The notes below the pieces were generated by a model that saw nothing but the letters and a program-made list of their open reading frames with translations, did no database searches and was not told the origin of the DNA. This document shows positions 47,402-60,321 of a stretch of 64,000 bases of DNA, piece by piece. This stretch comes from Ocypus olens (Eukaryota > Arthropoda > Insecta > Coleoptera > Staphylinidae), in assembly GCA_910593695.2 (NCBI GenBank), contig OU343050.1, forward strand, positions 9,485,308 to 9,549,307, read 5' to 3'. Position numbers and translations under genes: made by a program. Each line of letters opens with the position of its first letter. The stretch's first letter is position 1.

Positions 47402-47464
47402 TATAATATAACATTTTATCCAAAATCATCTGTAATTGCATTAAGGGGGAATATACGTTTGTCT

Positions 47465-47700
47465 TTACTTATAAGGAATAAGTTTTTTTCGAAATCTCCT
47501 TGGTTTTTGAGTAAACTCCGCTTTTAAATTTGCAGTATAATTTTTCCATCTTTTATAATTTTGTCTACAAACGTTCGATGTACATTTAAAATATGATTTA
47601 AATTGAAAATAAACCACGAAAGCGTAAATATTAAAGATACCATCAAGTCGGAGAAAGTAACATGATGGCCACATCACTATTTTTTTATAATTTGTCACTT
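47465..47700 (+). repeat. dispersed family J, copy 2 (3' part only)
   Basis: Covers ataaggaataagttttttt to tcggagaaagtaacatgatg. The minus ORF at 47,465-47,719 comes from the repeat and is not a gene. Confidence 0.8.
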
Positions 47701-47954
47701 CGCTCTGGAAAACATTCATTAAAAATGCCTTTTTTTCGGGGCTCCAAACGTATATGCTCCCTTAAAATATTTAAGGGGAAATAATGTTTATAAAATTTTG
47801 ACAAGAAATTTTGACGTACGTGATATCAATTTGAATTATTTCAAAAATCTTACGATCTATGTATCCGAGTTATTCTCTCACTAGAGTGTAATGAACAACA
47901 TTAATTTCCTTAAATAATCGCAGTAATTCACTTATTACACCCGATTTTACATAA

Positions 47955-48080
47955 AAATTCTGATGTGGCCACCATGTTACTTTCTCCGATTTGATGGTAT
48001 AATAGTTATTTATATTTATAGATTCATTCATTTTCAATTTAAATCATATTTTAAATCGAACGTTTCACATGATCGAGTGG
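47955..48080 (-). repeat. dispersed family J, copy 3 (3' end fragment)
   Basis: Reverse-orientation end: gatgtggccaccatgttact then tttctccgatttgatggtat and ttttcaatttaaatcat. Truncated after about 120 bp. Confidence 0.8.
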
Positions 48081-48099
48081 TAATAGCGTTTAGAACGAC

Positions 48100-50025
48100 A
48101 AAATTTAAAAAAGAATGCTAAAAAAGAGTCCTGAAAAAGATTTCTAAAAATAGTCCTGATTAAAAAGTCCCGAAAAACTAATAAAAGCCCTGAACAAGAA
48201 AGTCTTGAAAAAGACTTCTAAAAATAGTCCTACTTAAAAAATCCCAAAAAAATCTAATAAAAGTCCTGAACAAGAAAGTCTTGAACAAGATTTCTAAAAA
48301 TATTTCTAATTAAAAAGTCCTAAAACCCTAATAAACGTCCTGAACACGAAAGTCTTGAAAAAATCCTGAAAAAGAGTCCTGACAAAAAAATGTCTTCTAA
48401 AACATTTCCTTCAAAAGTCGTAAAAAAGAGTTCTGTCAAAAAAAGGTCCTGAAAAAAGTCCTGGAGAAACAGTTTTGAGAATAAAGTCTTGAAAAAAAGT
48501 CCCGAAAAAAGTACTGCAAGAAGAGTCCTGAAAAATTAAGTCTTCATATAAAACACCAGAAATAATGCCTCCAAAAAAATCCTGGAAGAAGTTCGTAAAA
48601 GTGTCTCGAAAAAAAGTCCGGAACAAGATATCCTGAAAATTAATCCTATAAAAAATGTCCTGAAATATAGTACTAGCAAAAGTCCTGTAAAAAAGGCTTG
48701 AAAAAAAAATTCCGAAAACTATAATTAAGAAAATTCAGAAAAGAATCCTGAAAAGAAGTCATGAAAGAAAAAGTTTTAAAAATAAGTTTAAGAGTCCCAG
48801 TCTTGAAAAAAGAATCCTGATAAAAGCCGCGGAGAAAAGTCTTGAAAAATAGTCTCCATACAAAATACCAGAAATAAATGTCCCGAAAAAAGCCCCAAAA
48901 ATCCTGAAAGAAAGCTAAAATAAGTCCTGAAGAAAGTTCAGAAAAAGAGTCCTGATGAAATATCATAAAAAATTGTCCTTAAAAAATTGCACTGAAAATA
49001 ACATGTTTAAAAGAAATTATCCTGAAATAGAAATCCCAAAGTGTCTTGAAAAAAAAAATCCTGCAAAGTAGCTTAAAATAAGTTCTTAATAAAATTCCTG
49101 AAATAAAAAGTTTTGAAAATGGAAAGATCCAAAAAAGGTCATGAAAAGAAGAAATGAAGAAAATTCTGAAAAAAATTTCTGAAATATCATAAAAAATTGT
49201 CCTGTAAAAACAGCCTTGAAAAATTGACCTAAAAATAACATGTTTATTTTTGGAAAAAAAAGCATTGAAAAAAATCCTTTAAATGATCCATAAAAAGATC
49301 TAAAGAAATTGCTCTGAAAAAGAAATCCCAGTCTTGAGAAAAAAGGCCTAAAATAAGTCCTTAGCAAAATTCCTGAAATAAAAAGGTTTTAAATTGTTTA
49401 AAAAAAAAATTGCTAAAAATATCTGAAGAAGTCCTTAAAAAGGTCATGAAAAGTAAAAATTCTAAAAAATGTCATTAAGAAAATTCCGAAAAAAATCCCG
49501 AAATATCATAAAAAAATTGACATGAAAATAACATGTTTAAAAAATAAACAAAAAAAATTCTGAAAAAAAAATTGTAAAAGCCCTTAAAATGGTCCTTGAA
49601 AAAGTCTGAAGAAATTGTACTAAAAAAGAGATTCCAAAGAGTCTTGAAAAAATGTCCTGCAAAAAGGCCTAAAATAACTCCTTAACAAAATTCCTCAAAT
49701 CAAAAGTTTTGAAAATAAAGCTAAAAATATCTGAAAGTCCTTAAAAAGGTCCAAAAAAGGTCATGAAAAGAGAAATTCTAAAAAACGTCAAGAAGAAAAT
49801 TCTGAAATTCAACCTCAACGAATAGTTCCGAAAACGTTCCGAAAACGTTCCGAAAAAAAACCCGTTTTTTTAAAGAAATCCTGAAAATAAAGGTCCTGAC
49901 AGAAAAAGTTTTAAAAATAAGTTTTGAAGTCCTGAAAAAGAATCCTCGAAGAAGGTCTTTTCAAAATGCCCTTAAAATAGTTCTGAAAACATTGTCCTGA
50001 AGTACCAAAAAGGCTAAAAGAACAA
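48100..50025. repeat. minisatellite K, aaaagtcctga motif
   Basis: About 1.9 kb of irregular short repeats around aaaaagtcctgaaaaa and agtcttgaaaaa, with units of about 10-20 bp and occasional longer blocks (aaataacatgtttaaaa, three times). The minus-strand short ORFs here read as repeated FFQDF-type peptides and are by-products. Confidence 0.9.
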
Positions 50026-50029
50026 AAAC

Positions 50030-50334
50030 CTGTTAAGGTTATTCGGAAATACGAAATTTTACCAAAAGCTTTTTTTTAAATTTTTTAAATTGCAACAATG
50101 TGTTTTTGTATTTTTGTATTTTTTATTGTGTATTTATATTTTCTTGACTTGACTTGTCTAATATTGTAAATCTACAATGCGATGGACCAATAAAAAATTC
50201 TATTCTATTCTATTCTATTCTATTCTATTCTTAGTTCTTCAAATTCTCAAATAACACTTATGTTCAAAGTTTCATATCAATTACTCTATTCGTTTTTGAG
50301 ATACAGCACGCACAGACAAATTGTTATGTAGAGA
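50030..50334 (-). repeat. dispersed family J, copy 4, split by a retroposon tail
   Basis: J sequence cgaaattttaccaaaagctt ends near 50,075. J resumes at about 50,233 with ttagttcttcaaattctc and continues to acagcacgcacagacaaatt. Between them lies a foreign tail. Confidence 0.7.
50080..50232 (+). mobile_element. retroposon 3' tail ending in TATTC repeats
   Basis: About 150 bp including tgtctaatattgtaaatct and gcgatggaccaataaaaaat, ending in about seven ATTCT pentamers. A 5'-truncated non-LTR 3' end with a microsatellite tail fits. It sits inside J copy 4. Confidence 0.6.
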
Positions 50335-51058
50335 AAAAATGGTGATGTGGCCATCATGTTACTTTCTCCGATCTGATGGTATCATTTATATTTACGCTTT
50401 CGTGGTTTATTTTCAATTTAAATCATATTTGAAATGTACATCGAACGTTTTGTAAACTCGGATGAAACTGACGTTTAAAACGTCAAAATTTTGAAATGTA
50501 AAAATTACCCTGCAAATTCAAAAACTTATTCTTTATAAGTTGTTCATTTTGGCATTCTCTACAATTATTGTTAACATAAAGCTGTAACTATTATCGTTTC
50601 ATAATCATAAACCAAAAATTAAAAAAAAATTAATAATTTTTTTTCCCGAATAACAACGATTTTATGAAAAATGTTTTTAAACAAAATAATCTCATTTTTT
50701 ATTGTCTTAATATTTGTTTAAATTTTTTTGTGATATTTTTCATATTTAAGAAAATATTGGCAAAAAACAGTTAAGGTAAACACGTACTTCCGGTGTAGGA
50801 AATTTTACCAAAAGCTTTTCAGTTCTTCGGACTATCAAATAAGACGTATGTTCAAAGTTTCATATCAAATGCTCTATTGGTTTTTGAGATACAGCGCGCA
50901 CAGTACACACACACACACACATACAGACACAATTTTTTTTTTCCAGAAATTGTTGAAATGGCATCTAGGGACCCCAAAAAGGATATTTCCATAAAAAAAA
51001 ATTTGAAAAAAAAATCACGATCACAATACTTTCTCGTATTCGTAACGGAGAAAGTAAA
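50335..51058 (-). repeat. dispersed family J, copy 5 (full length)
   Basis: Runs from aatggtgatgtggccatcat to cgtaacggagaaagtaaa. In this copy the microsatellite is short (tacacacacacacaca). The plus ORF 50,877-51,074 (EIVEMASRDPKKD...) is shared with the copy at 54.4 kb and arises from the repeat. Confidence 0.88.
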
Positions 51059-52079
51059 AATATATCTTCTATAATATGGTTGATGGTGGAAGCCCTTACT
51101 ATGTGACAAATTTTTGATTCAGAAACTTTTCAATATTGAATATATCTTCCATTCCGTATCCAATAATTAAACAAATTCACCAAATAATTACCGTTCTGGT
51201 TATTAATTTTTAAAAATAATAAACCGCCCCGTTTTTGAATTTAATAATTCCGCACGAAACGGTGTTTATTGTACAAACATTAATTTCATTTATTTACTCA
51301 GTTATTATTGACCTTTATATGCACCGTGACGCAATAATGATGAAAATTAAATCCACGCCGGCAGATAGTGTTAGCCCATTAAATGTGATTGAGCTGTAAA
51401 GATAGCGCGGTTAAAATTTAATGAATAATTTTCTTATCACAACTACTTGTATGTGCAAAGTTAATTAATCAAGGCGATAACTGAACTGAACTAGCCCCAT
51501 GTCGGAATGCAAAAGCTTTGGGGTGTGGCTTAATAAATTGTTCACGGTGACATTTTAATACTTGTTTTTCCATTTATTTTCCTCAGATTGTGAAAAACTT
51601 AATTAAGGAAATTGTTTTGATTTTTTCATGTAAAAATTTATAATGCACTTTTGTTCAATCATATTTCAACTGCGAACTAAAATCTATATGAAACAACGTC
51701 TTAAAATATTTTTAAACTCTCTAGTGTTATCACAGAAAATATCGACAGTAGAGTCGTTATAGCATAAAAAATCGTTTTTCCCCTTTTTTTCATTTTAGCC
51801 CCCCTAATATTAAACGATCCACCCTAATGGTCAAATGATATACTGTGTCGACAGAGGATGTAATTATGAATTCAAAACCAATTTATTTGTTAAAATCTGA
51901 CTAAAATTGACAGAGTTGTGAATGTTTCAGTTATATCATACTTGTATTTTTCGATGTTTTGTGACCTAATCCTTCATCGACAGTAATTAGAAGATGCGCG
52001 GCATTTCTGTCACTTATTTTACACTTGTCTAAAGCAGATGAGATCCCTTCACTGATAAATGCAATGCCTGTGGTTATGG
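51059..52079. other. unique island, no gene supported
   Basis: Non-repetitive sequence, mid-GC at 51,340-51,540. No convincing frame, hairpin or repeat. Confidence 0.4.
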
Positions 52080-53000
52080 TTCTATTTCCAAAATTACTCA
52101 AAATTCAATCGAGATTATGTTTTCCTGAAAAGGTAGATCCATACCAACGTTAAATTTTACATACATTTTATTTCAATAGCGCGCGAAACTATGAAAAATT
52201 GTAGTAATTTTAATGGTTTCAAATAAATACAAAAATAATTGCCATCAATTCGAAACTTTCCAAAATTACTCAAAAATCATTCGAAATTACGATTTTGGGA
52301 AATCTGGATACACACCTGAACCAAATTTTGTGATACTTCTATTCGAATAGCTCGTGAAATTATGAAAATTGTAGTAATTTTAATGCTCTCAAAAAATTAC
52401 AAAAACAATTGTTGTGGACTCAAAATTTTCTAAAATTACTCAAAAATCATTAGAGATTATTATTACGTAAATAAATACTTACACACCATCATCAGATTTT
52501 GTGATAATTTCTTGTACAGTGCGAATAATCGGAAAAAGATTGTTATAATTTTGGTGGCCTGAAATAAATATAAAACTGCCAACGATTTAGAACCTTCCAA
52601 AATAACTCAAAATTTATTCGAAATTATGATTTTGGGGAAATCTGGATAAATATCAAAACCAATTTTTTACTTGATCAGCACGCGAACTTATGAAAAATTT
52701 TAATCATTTTAATGCTCTCAAGAATATACAAAAGCAATTGTCAAACAAAAACTTAAAATTTTCCAAAATTACTCAAAAATCATTTGAGATTATTAGTATG
52801 CGGAAAACTGCTTATACACCATCACCAGATTTTGTCATAATTTCATGTAATCACTAGGAAAAATCCTAAAAAACTAAAAATTCATTCGACATGAAGATCT
52901 TGGAAAAAGCTGGACACACACCTTGATCAAATTGTATGATACAATTTTTTTAACAGAGCGCGAAATTATGAAAAATTATATTAATTCTATTAATATAAAA
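52080..53000. repeat. satellite array L (about 170 bp units)
   Basis: Six units marked by ttccaaaattactcaaaaat, gattttgggaaatctggat, aattttgtgata and cgtgaaattatgaaaaatt. Spacing of the first landmark is about 155-175 bp. The core caattgccatcaattcgaaa-cttt is the reverse complement of the core seen in array A and in the hAT element. Confidence 0.9.
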
Positions 53001-53019
53001 ATATATAGGAACAATTGTT

Positions 53020-53929
53020 TTTCTTTTACTTGAATATTCCATTTTTTTGGTCACCATTTTTTATTGCCAGACCGGGATTTTTTATTTTTTGGCTCATATT
53101 TAAGATCTTTGGCCCGTTTTTTTCGATTTTTGACTAATTTGTTTGGTCTTTTGTGATCATTCAGTCGAAATATTCTTTATTTTAGTCTAAATTTTCAATT
53201 TTCTGGTCCGTATTTTTTATTTTTGGGCTCGAATTTATTATTTTTGGCCCTATATTGAATTTGTAACCTGAATTATTGATTATTGTGTCTACATTTGTTT
53301 ATTTTTAAACCAGAGTTTTCGATTTTTCGTCCCGATTGTGGATTTTTTTTTAGTATATATTTCTGATTTTTGACCTGTATTTTCGATTTTGTAGTCTAAA
53401 TTCAAGATCATCTGTCCTGCATTTCCTTTATTTTGGCAGAAAAGTTCGATTTGTTTGGTCTGCATTTTTTATTTTTAAGCCCGAGTCAAAATGTTTGATT
53501 ATTGGTCACGATTCTTGATTTTTCATTTTTTGGCCTCTATTTTAGATTTTTTATTTGCATTTTCGACTTTGCGGTATAAATTTTTCCTTATTTTGGCCGA
53601 AATTTTGTTTAATTTTTTTAATCTGTGTTTTTGATTTTTAGTCCCGAATTTTAGACTTTGGTCTAAATTTATGATTTTCTTCATATTTTTTAGATTTTTT
53701 AACTTGAATTATTGATTTTGTTGGGTGATTTTATTTTTTATTTTTTGGCTATTATTTCCGAGTTTCTGGCCAGAAATTTACTTTGAGCTTAAGAATTATT
53801 TTGGGGGTGAAAATGCAAATTAATTTTCCTTTACTTGAATTCTCAAGTTTTCGGTCTGCATTTTTTACTTTTAGTTCAGGGTTTTTGATTTTCGGGCCGA
53901 TATTTTAGATCTTTGGCTTGTTATACTTC
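53020..53929. repeat. minisatellite M, T-rich gattttt-ggc motif
   Basis: Irregular repeats of about 25-40 bp built on tttttgatttttggcccg and tattttttattttttgg. No frame is useful. Ends where J copy 6 begins. Confidence 0.8.
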
Positions 53930-54389
53930 AAATTCAAAAACTCGGTTTACTCAAGAACTAACGAGATTTCGAAAAAAACTTATTCTTTAGAAGTTGTTCA
54001 TTTTGGCATTCTGTACAATTATTATTCACATAATTTTTCTGTAACTATTATCGTTTTATAATTATAAACCAAAAATTAAAAAAATAATATTAAATTTTTT
54101 TCTCGAATAAATATGATTTTATGAAAAATGTTTTCAAGCAAAAGCTGTTCATTTCTTTGTTGTCTTCAAAGTTTGTTTGAATGTTTTTGTGATATTTTTC
54201 ATATTTAAGAAAATATTGGCAAAAAACAAAAAACAGTTAAGGTAAACGCCCACTTCCGGTGTACGAATTTTTAACAAAAGCTTTTCAGTTCTTCAGATTA
54301 TCAAATAAGATGGATGTTCAAAGTTTCATATCAATTGCTCTATTAGTTTTTGAGATACAGCGCACACAGACAGACACACACACACACAG

Positions 54390-54423
<34 letters not shown>

Positions 54424-54553
54424 AAATTTTTTTTTTCCAAAAATTGTTGAAATGGCATCTAGGGACCCCAAAACGGATTTCCGTAAAAAAAATTTTGGAA
54501 AAAAAAATCACGATCACAATACTTTCTCGTACTTCGTAACGGAGAAAGTAAAA
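53930..54553 (-). repeat. dispersed family J, copy 6 (3' truncated)
   Basis: From ttatacttcaaattcaaaaa to cgtaacggagaaagtaaa. It contains the longest microsatellite of the window, about 60 bp of CA/GACA at about 54,365-54,424. Short plus and minus ORFs across it are by-products. Confidence 0.88.
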
Positions 54554-54559
54554 AAAGGG

Positions 54560-57189
54560 AATAAACCCACTTTTTCAAATTTTAGAGGGCTAGGGCTCGG
54601 TTACGCAATGTTCGATATGGCTCAAAATTTACAGTTGTTAGGTTTTTATCTGTACGAACAAGTTTCCGGGTTGTCCCGTTGATTTTCATATATTTCTAAA
54701 TTAAGAACCACTCTAATCGACAGCATACTGAACTTCATGATAATTCCTAAAATATCGACTGTAGGTAGTTTAAGAGCAACTTTTTTAGGGTCCATATTCC
54801 ATCCCTTTGAATGTATTGTGGTCAATTAAAATATCAGTGGATTTAACAATATTAATTTAATTAAACATTTTTACGCGCAACAAATAAATCAAATTTAATA
54901 ATTCATTTTTCAATAGCCCTCAATGATTTTAATTAGTTTTCAGTTCGCTAGCGATTTATTAAATCCATGATATGCATTCATAATAAAAGGTAAACAATTT
55001 CACATCATGAAGGTGTCCTATAATTAAGGGTGGAAACTTTAACTGGAACAAATTCAGTATTTATGAAATGAGAAGTTTCAGAAAAAAATCCTCGGACACA
55101 TCGATTTTTATTTTTAAAAACACTAAAAAGTGCGCATTAAAAAAACAAAAATCGAGGGCAGCGATCATTTGTGCACCTGGGCGGCCAACAACCCAGGAAC
55201 GGCCTTGTATTTACCCCGGTATGGCTTCAAATGTTAAATGTCTATCTCAGAAACACTACTGCCACCCGTCATTAAAACAATTATTTTTTTTAAGCAGAAT
55301 TGATAATTATATTTAAAAAAAAATGGCAGTAAATAGAAATTTTCACCCAATTACGTTCGTTTCAAATAAAACTCGAGGTACGATTTGTAGTGGCTGCGCC
55401 AGGTCGGCCGTCGTTAAGATCAATGAAAGACAAAGGGCCGTGTTTTCATTTATCCCAGGGGCCGAGACTTAAAACGAGACCTTTATCTTTTGACGAAGAA
55501 GAAGAAGTCGAGGAGAAGAAAGCGCACGATTGTAAACTTGGTTAAATTATCGGAATAACCTGGGGGCCGAAAGGGGTCCTTAAATCCGCCCTACTAAATT
55601 ACGCTTCCACTTCCAAAAACTGGAAAGTTGCTCGAAACCGATTGCGAAATATTAATAATAACCGGTCGATGCGAAAGTGGGAAATTACAATAAATCGTAT
55701 CCCGATAAGAAATAATTATCGACGCTGCAGGAAAAACCGGGGGAAAAACAATCCCCTGCGAGCATTAATTATCGGCAGCAGTTTTAATCTTCCTATAAAG
55801 CTCTATCGCCCTAGATTACTTTATTTTATAGTTGTAGTAAAAATAATCTCTTTCCCTGTAACGCCAGGCAATTTTGTTTGGACCGTATAAGTTTTATGTT
55901 ATGATAAATATCGATGGGGAAATGGCTTGTTAATTAAACGGGGAACATTTTTATTGGTTTTCCTCGGAAAACTTTCAATAAAAGGAAAATAATGGAAATC
56001 ATCTAGGTCCTCGCCCTATTATTCCTGCACGGGGAGAGCAGCCCGGATGAGTTATATCTCCCCTTCATGGATGATAAGGTAAAACCTAAGCAATATATCT
56101 TGAGGAGGCCAGAAATGTAGAACAATTTAAAAACTTTTATGATTGTTTGAGTTGAAGTGTTTGAGACGTGCTTTTTCAAGTTTAGTTTGCAAACTTTTAT
56201 AAGTTGTTAGTATAAGTTTTATACGAATTGAAGATTATGTTTATTTTCGCGCATTACATAAATTGTTTCATTTTTCAACTTGCTAACATTTCATATTTAA
56301 ACATAAACCATGGTGCTCTTCAGCCTCACCTAATATTTTAGTTTTAATGGTAAAGTCCAGTTTTTATTACATATATACATGTCTCGTTAAAAAAAAATGA
56401 ATACAACAAAATAGGTGATTATCGCTAACAATAAGCTTAAAAAGAGCGACCCATCTGGCAGAATCATTGATTAAAATTCATATACATGTAGTTAAAAATA
56501 TTATTATTGATAATACTTACTTATAAGTGCTAGTTATAAGAAAATTGTAAATTGTACTAAGAAGATCCTCTTTGGAACAAAATCTCAATTCTGGAAGAAT
56601 TAGTCCAATATTTAATTGGATCCGACATTAAATTTTAAGATTCTATAGCACTGACAATACATAACCGTTAGTGGCTGAATCATTAAGGTCAACGCCAAAA
56701 AAAAATAATCCCTTTAGCAGAAACGTAATTTACGACTATACAATTCGTTTAAGAAGTGTCATCTTGAAAAGTCGTTAGAATTTAAGAAATTCAAAATGGC
56801 GCCATACTATGGAATTGTTTGTAATTTTCTTACTATCCATCGCACAAAATTGCGCGTCGTGTCAATTTATATGTTATTTAGGCCAACAAGTTTAAGACTT
56901 TGAAAAAAAATTAAATAAGGAACAAAATCCCTCTTTTCACTACTCCAACGAGAAGCATGAGCAAAAAAATGAAACTTTGAAGATTTTAGAAACGGACGTC
57001 TAGCTGTTTTCCAGACAATGGTTACAATGGTTCAATGGTTACAAAAAATCGTCAGCCAGATATGCAGGACATTATTTAAACACGAAAACCGGCCATTTCG
57101 AAATTTCGACCCTGCCGTAAAAGTGACCATGCTCATATTTTAGAAAAAAGTGTCTTTCCGGGAATTTACGATTTTTTAATTAAATAGAG
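54560..57189. other. unique island, no gene supported
   Basis: Non-repetitive, with mid-GC patches at 55,130-55,260, 55,380-55,620 and 55,980-56,070. The plus frames at 55,068-55,316 and 55,642-55,890 have no motif. The pattern is that of a conserved intronic or intergenic island, which I cannot test here. Confidence 0.4.
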
Positions 57190-57840
57190 TAAATTGTACA
57201 TGAGCCCCTTGCTAAGATTTTTGTGATATTTAAAAGCTCATTAATTTTTGAACCATTTAAAAAAGTTAGAAAAGTTTTAGCTGCTGAAAATAGATATTCT
57301 TAGATTTGATGGTTGGATAAAGTAGGTAGTTGATTAGCCCATGTTTTTTTTTTATTAAAACTCGATCATTTCTGAATCATTTTGTAAAAAGTTTGTAGTT
57401 GGCATTTGTTTTGAATTTTGAAAAATCACCGTGCCGAAAATAGAATTTCTTTTGTTTAATGATAATTATTGCAAACCACAATGTTTTGCTAAGATTTTTC
57501 TGGCATATTAAAACCTAATATTTTTTTTTATCAATTTTAAAAAAGTTAGAAGTCTGCAGTTGTTCGGATTTTTAGAAATATATTTCCTTTACATTTCCAC
57601 AAAATGGACATTCTTAGTATTGACGATGATTATTGAGGAAAACTAGGTAATTTATTCACTTGTATTTTTTAGAATATCAAAATTCAATCGTTTGTAGTCC
57701 GCGCGTGTTCGGAATTTCGGTAAATATTTTTTTTTTAACTTTTGCGCGCCGAAAATAGATTTTTGTGTTTGATGATAATTATGGGAAAACTGAATTATTG
57801 ACTTGTTCAAATTCTTCTGACATATAAAATACCAATAATT
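57190..57840. repeat. satellite array N, left part (about 180 bp units)
   Basis: Units marked by gatgataattattg, a gaaaact-taggtaatttatt block, ttttgaatcattttg-aaaa and gcgcgccgaaaatagattt. The array is split at 57,841 by two J copies and resumes at 58,925. Confidence 0.75.
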
Positions 57841-58588
57841 TTTACTTTCTCCGTTACGAAGTACGAGAAAGTCTTGTGATCGTTATTTTTTTTCAAAAAT
57901 TTTTTTTACGGAAATATCCGTTTTGGGGTCCCTAGATACCATTTCAACAATTTCTGAAATTTTTTTTTTGTGTCTGGTTGTGTGTGTCTGTGTGTGTATC
58001 TGTCTGTGTGCGCTGTATCTTAAAAACTAATCAAGCGATTGATATCAAACTTTGAACATATGTTTTATTTGATAATCTAAAGAACTGAAAAGTTTTTGGT
58101 AAAATTTCGTACACCGGAAGTGGGTGTTTACCTTAACTGTTTTTTGTTTTTTGCCAATATTTTCTTAAATATAAGAAATATCACAAAAACATTTAAACAA
58201 ACATCGAAGACAACAAAGAAATGAATAGCTTTTGCTTGAAAATATTTTTCATAAAATTCGAGAAAAGAAATTTATTATTTTTTTTAAATTTTTGGTTTAT
58301 AATTATGAAACGATAATAGTTACAGCAATTTTATTCGAATCATAATTGTAGAGAATGCCAAAATAAACAACTTCTAAAGAATAAGTTTCTTTCGAAATCT
58401 CGTTAGTTTTCGAGTAAATCTACTTTTTGAATTTGAAGTATAATTTTTCCATCTTTCATGATTTTGACTCATCCGAGTTTACGCAACGCTCGATGTACAT
58501 TTAAAATATGATTTCAATTGAAAATAAACCCATGAAAACGTAAATATAAAGTCGGAGAAAGTAACATGATGGCCACATCACCATTTTT
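57841..58588 (+). repeat. dispersed family J, copy 7 (full length)
   Basis: Starts TTTACTTTCTCCGTTACG, whose next bases aagtacgagaaagt close a hairpin. It runs through ggggtccctagataccattt, a TG microsatellite, gcgctgtatcttaaaaact and the J body to tcggagaaagtaacatgatg and cacatcacc. TTACTTTCTCCG at the 5' side and CGGAGAAAGTAA near the 3' side are 12-bp inverted repeats. Confidence 0.9.
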
Positions 58589-58924
58589 TTTCAATTTTTG
58601 GTTTATAATTATGAAACGATAATGGTTACAGCAAATTTGTGTGAATAATAATTGTGGAGAATACCAAAATGAACAACTTCTAAAGAATAAGTTTTTTTCA
58701 AAATCTCGTTAGTTTTTGAATAAACCGAGTTTTTGAATTTAAAGTACAATTTTTCCATGTTTTATAATTTTGACGTTTTAAACGTCAGTTTCATCCGAGT
58801 TTACGCAACGCTGGATATACATTTAAAATATGATTTCAATAAATCATGAAAACGTAAATATAAATGGCTATGATACCATCAAGTCGGAGGAAGTAAGATG
58901 ATGGCCACATCACCATTTTTTAAT
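58589..58924 (+). repeat. dispersed family J, copy 8 (3' half, tandem to copy 7)
   Basis: Begins tcaatttttggtttataatt and ends tcggaggaagtaagatgatg, directly after copy 7 and in the same orientation. It looks like a partial tandem duplication. Confidence 0.85.
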
Positions 58925-59720
58925 TATTTTAAAAAGGTTTGCACTCTTTTCGGATTTGTCTGAAACATGTTTTTTATTTTCGTCTGGTGGTAATGGATAT
59001 TCTTGGATTTGATGATGATTATTGGGAAAGCTATGTAATTTATTTGCTTGGACTTTTTTTGGAATATTAAAATTCAATCAATTTTGAATCATTTTGAAAA
59101 AGTCTGAATTTTGAAAAATCAACGTTTTTTCAACTTTTTCGTTTCGAAATTTTTAGAAATATATTTCCTTTCGATTTTTGGCTGCACAAAATAGACATTC
59201 TTAGTATTGATGATGATTATTGAGAAAAACTAGGTAATTTATTAACTTGTATTTTTTAGAATATCAAAATTTAATCGTTTGAAGTCCGTTTGGACTTTCG
59301 GCAAATAATTTTTTTTTCAACTTTTGCGCGCCGAAAATAGATTTTCTTGTGTCTGATGATAATTATTGAAAAAAATAGGGACTCAGCTTGTTAATATTTT
59401 TCTAATATATGAAACCCAAATAATGTTGTAGCAATTTAAAAAACAGTCAGAAGTCTGCACTTGTTTCGTATTAAAAAAGACGCAATTCATTTTAAATTTT
59501 TGGCTGCTGAAAATGGATATTCTTAGATTTGATGATGATTATTGGAAAAGCTAGGTAATTTATTTGCTTGGATTTTTTTGGAATATCAAAACTCATTATA
59601 TTTTGATCATTTTGAAAAAGTCCGCACTTTCGAACGTTGAAATAACGCTTTTCAAATTTTGCATGACAAAAATAGATTTTCTTGTGTTTGATGTTAATTA
59701 TTGGAAAAAACAGGAAGGTG
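58925..59720. repeat. satellite array N, right part
   Basis: About four more array N units, for example ttggatttgatgatgatta near 59,013 and 59,525. The left edge continues the unit interrupted at 57,840. Confidence 0.75.
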
Positions 59721-60021
59721 TATCTAGCTGGAGGTGACCGAGTGATAAAATTTGCAGAACGAGTCTTTGCTGGTCGCTGTGGTCTATTTGTTTATTTTGT
59801 TTGTGTGTATTTTATGTAAAGTTAATGCCAAATATAAAGGTTTTTTTAATAATTTCAAATAGTGGAAGGGCAAATTGTGGTACCAAAGATGAGCGTTAAA
59901 GAAGGGAATTTTATAATGATAAATTGGGCGATATGGGGATAGTTTTGGCTTGTCTCGTCTTTACACAAACTTTTCTTCAAAACGTAACTCTTGTATTATT
60001 TTGCGACACACTGTATATTTA
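59721..60021. other. spacer with a transposon-like end
   Basis: Unique DNA ending gcgacacactgtatattt at about 60,003-60,020, similar to TA-flanked MITE termini. No partner is seen. Confidence 0.3.
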
Positions 60022-60200
60022 CATTTTCCGTTACGAAGTGGTACAGAAACTTTTGTGATCGTGGAAATTTTTTCAAAATGTGTTTTTTACGGAAATATCC
60101 CCTTTAGGTCCTTAGAAGCTATTTAAAAAAAATCAAAATGTTTTTTTACGGAAATATCCCTTTTAGGTCCTTAGAAGCTATTTCAAAAATTTCTGGAGCG
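60022..60200 (+). repeat. dispersed family J, copy 9 (5' end only, duplicated)
   Basis: acattttccgttacgaagtg is followed by tttttacggaaatatcccc and taggtccttagaagctattt; the last block is repeated about 70 bp later. Only the outer 5' segment of J is present. Confidence 0.7.
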
Positions 60201-60321
60201 CTTAAAAAATTCAAAAACAATTGCCAGACACTTTCTAATTTTCTAAAGCTACTCAAACAATACTGTACTTCACTTTCGGCGAAACAGGCAATATGCAAGA
60301 AAATTCAAACTTACAAAAAGG

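Noticed and set aside
48411..49367. Minus-strand ORFs with repeated FFQDF peptides
   Set aside because: They are translations of minisatellite K and carry no other signal.
50877..54682. Related plus ORFs reading EMASRDPK at 50.9 and 54.4 kb
   Set aside because: The shared peptide comes from the shared J sequence. The frames run through a variable-length CA tract and differ in the full copy at 57.8 kb.
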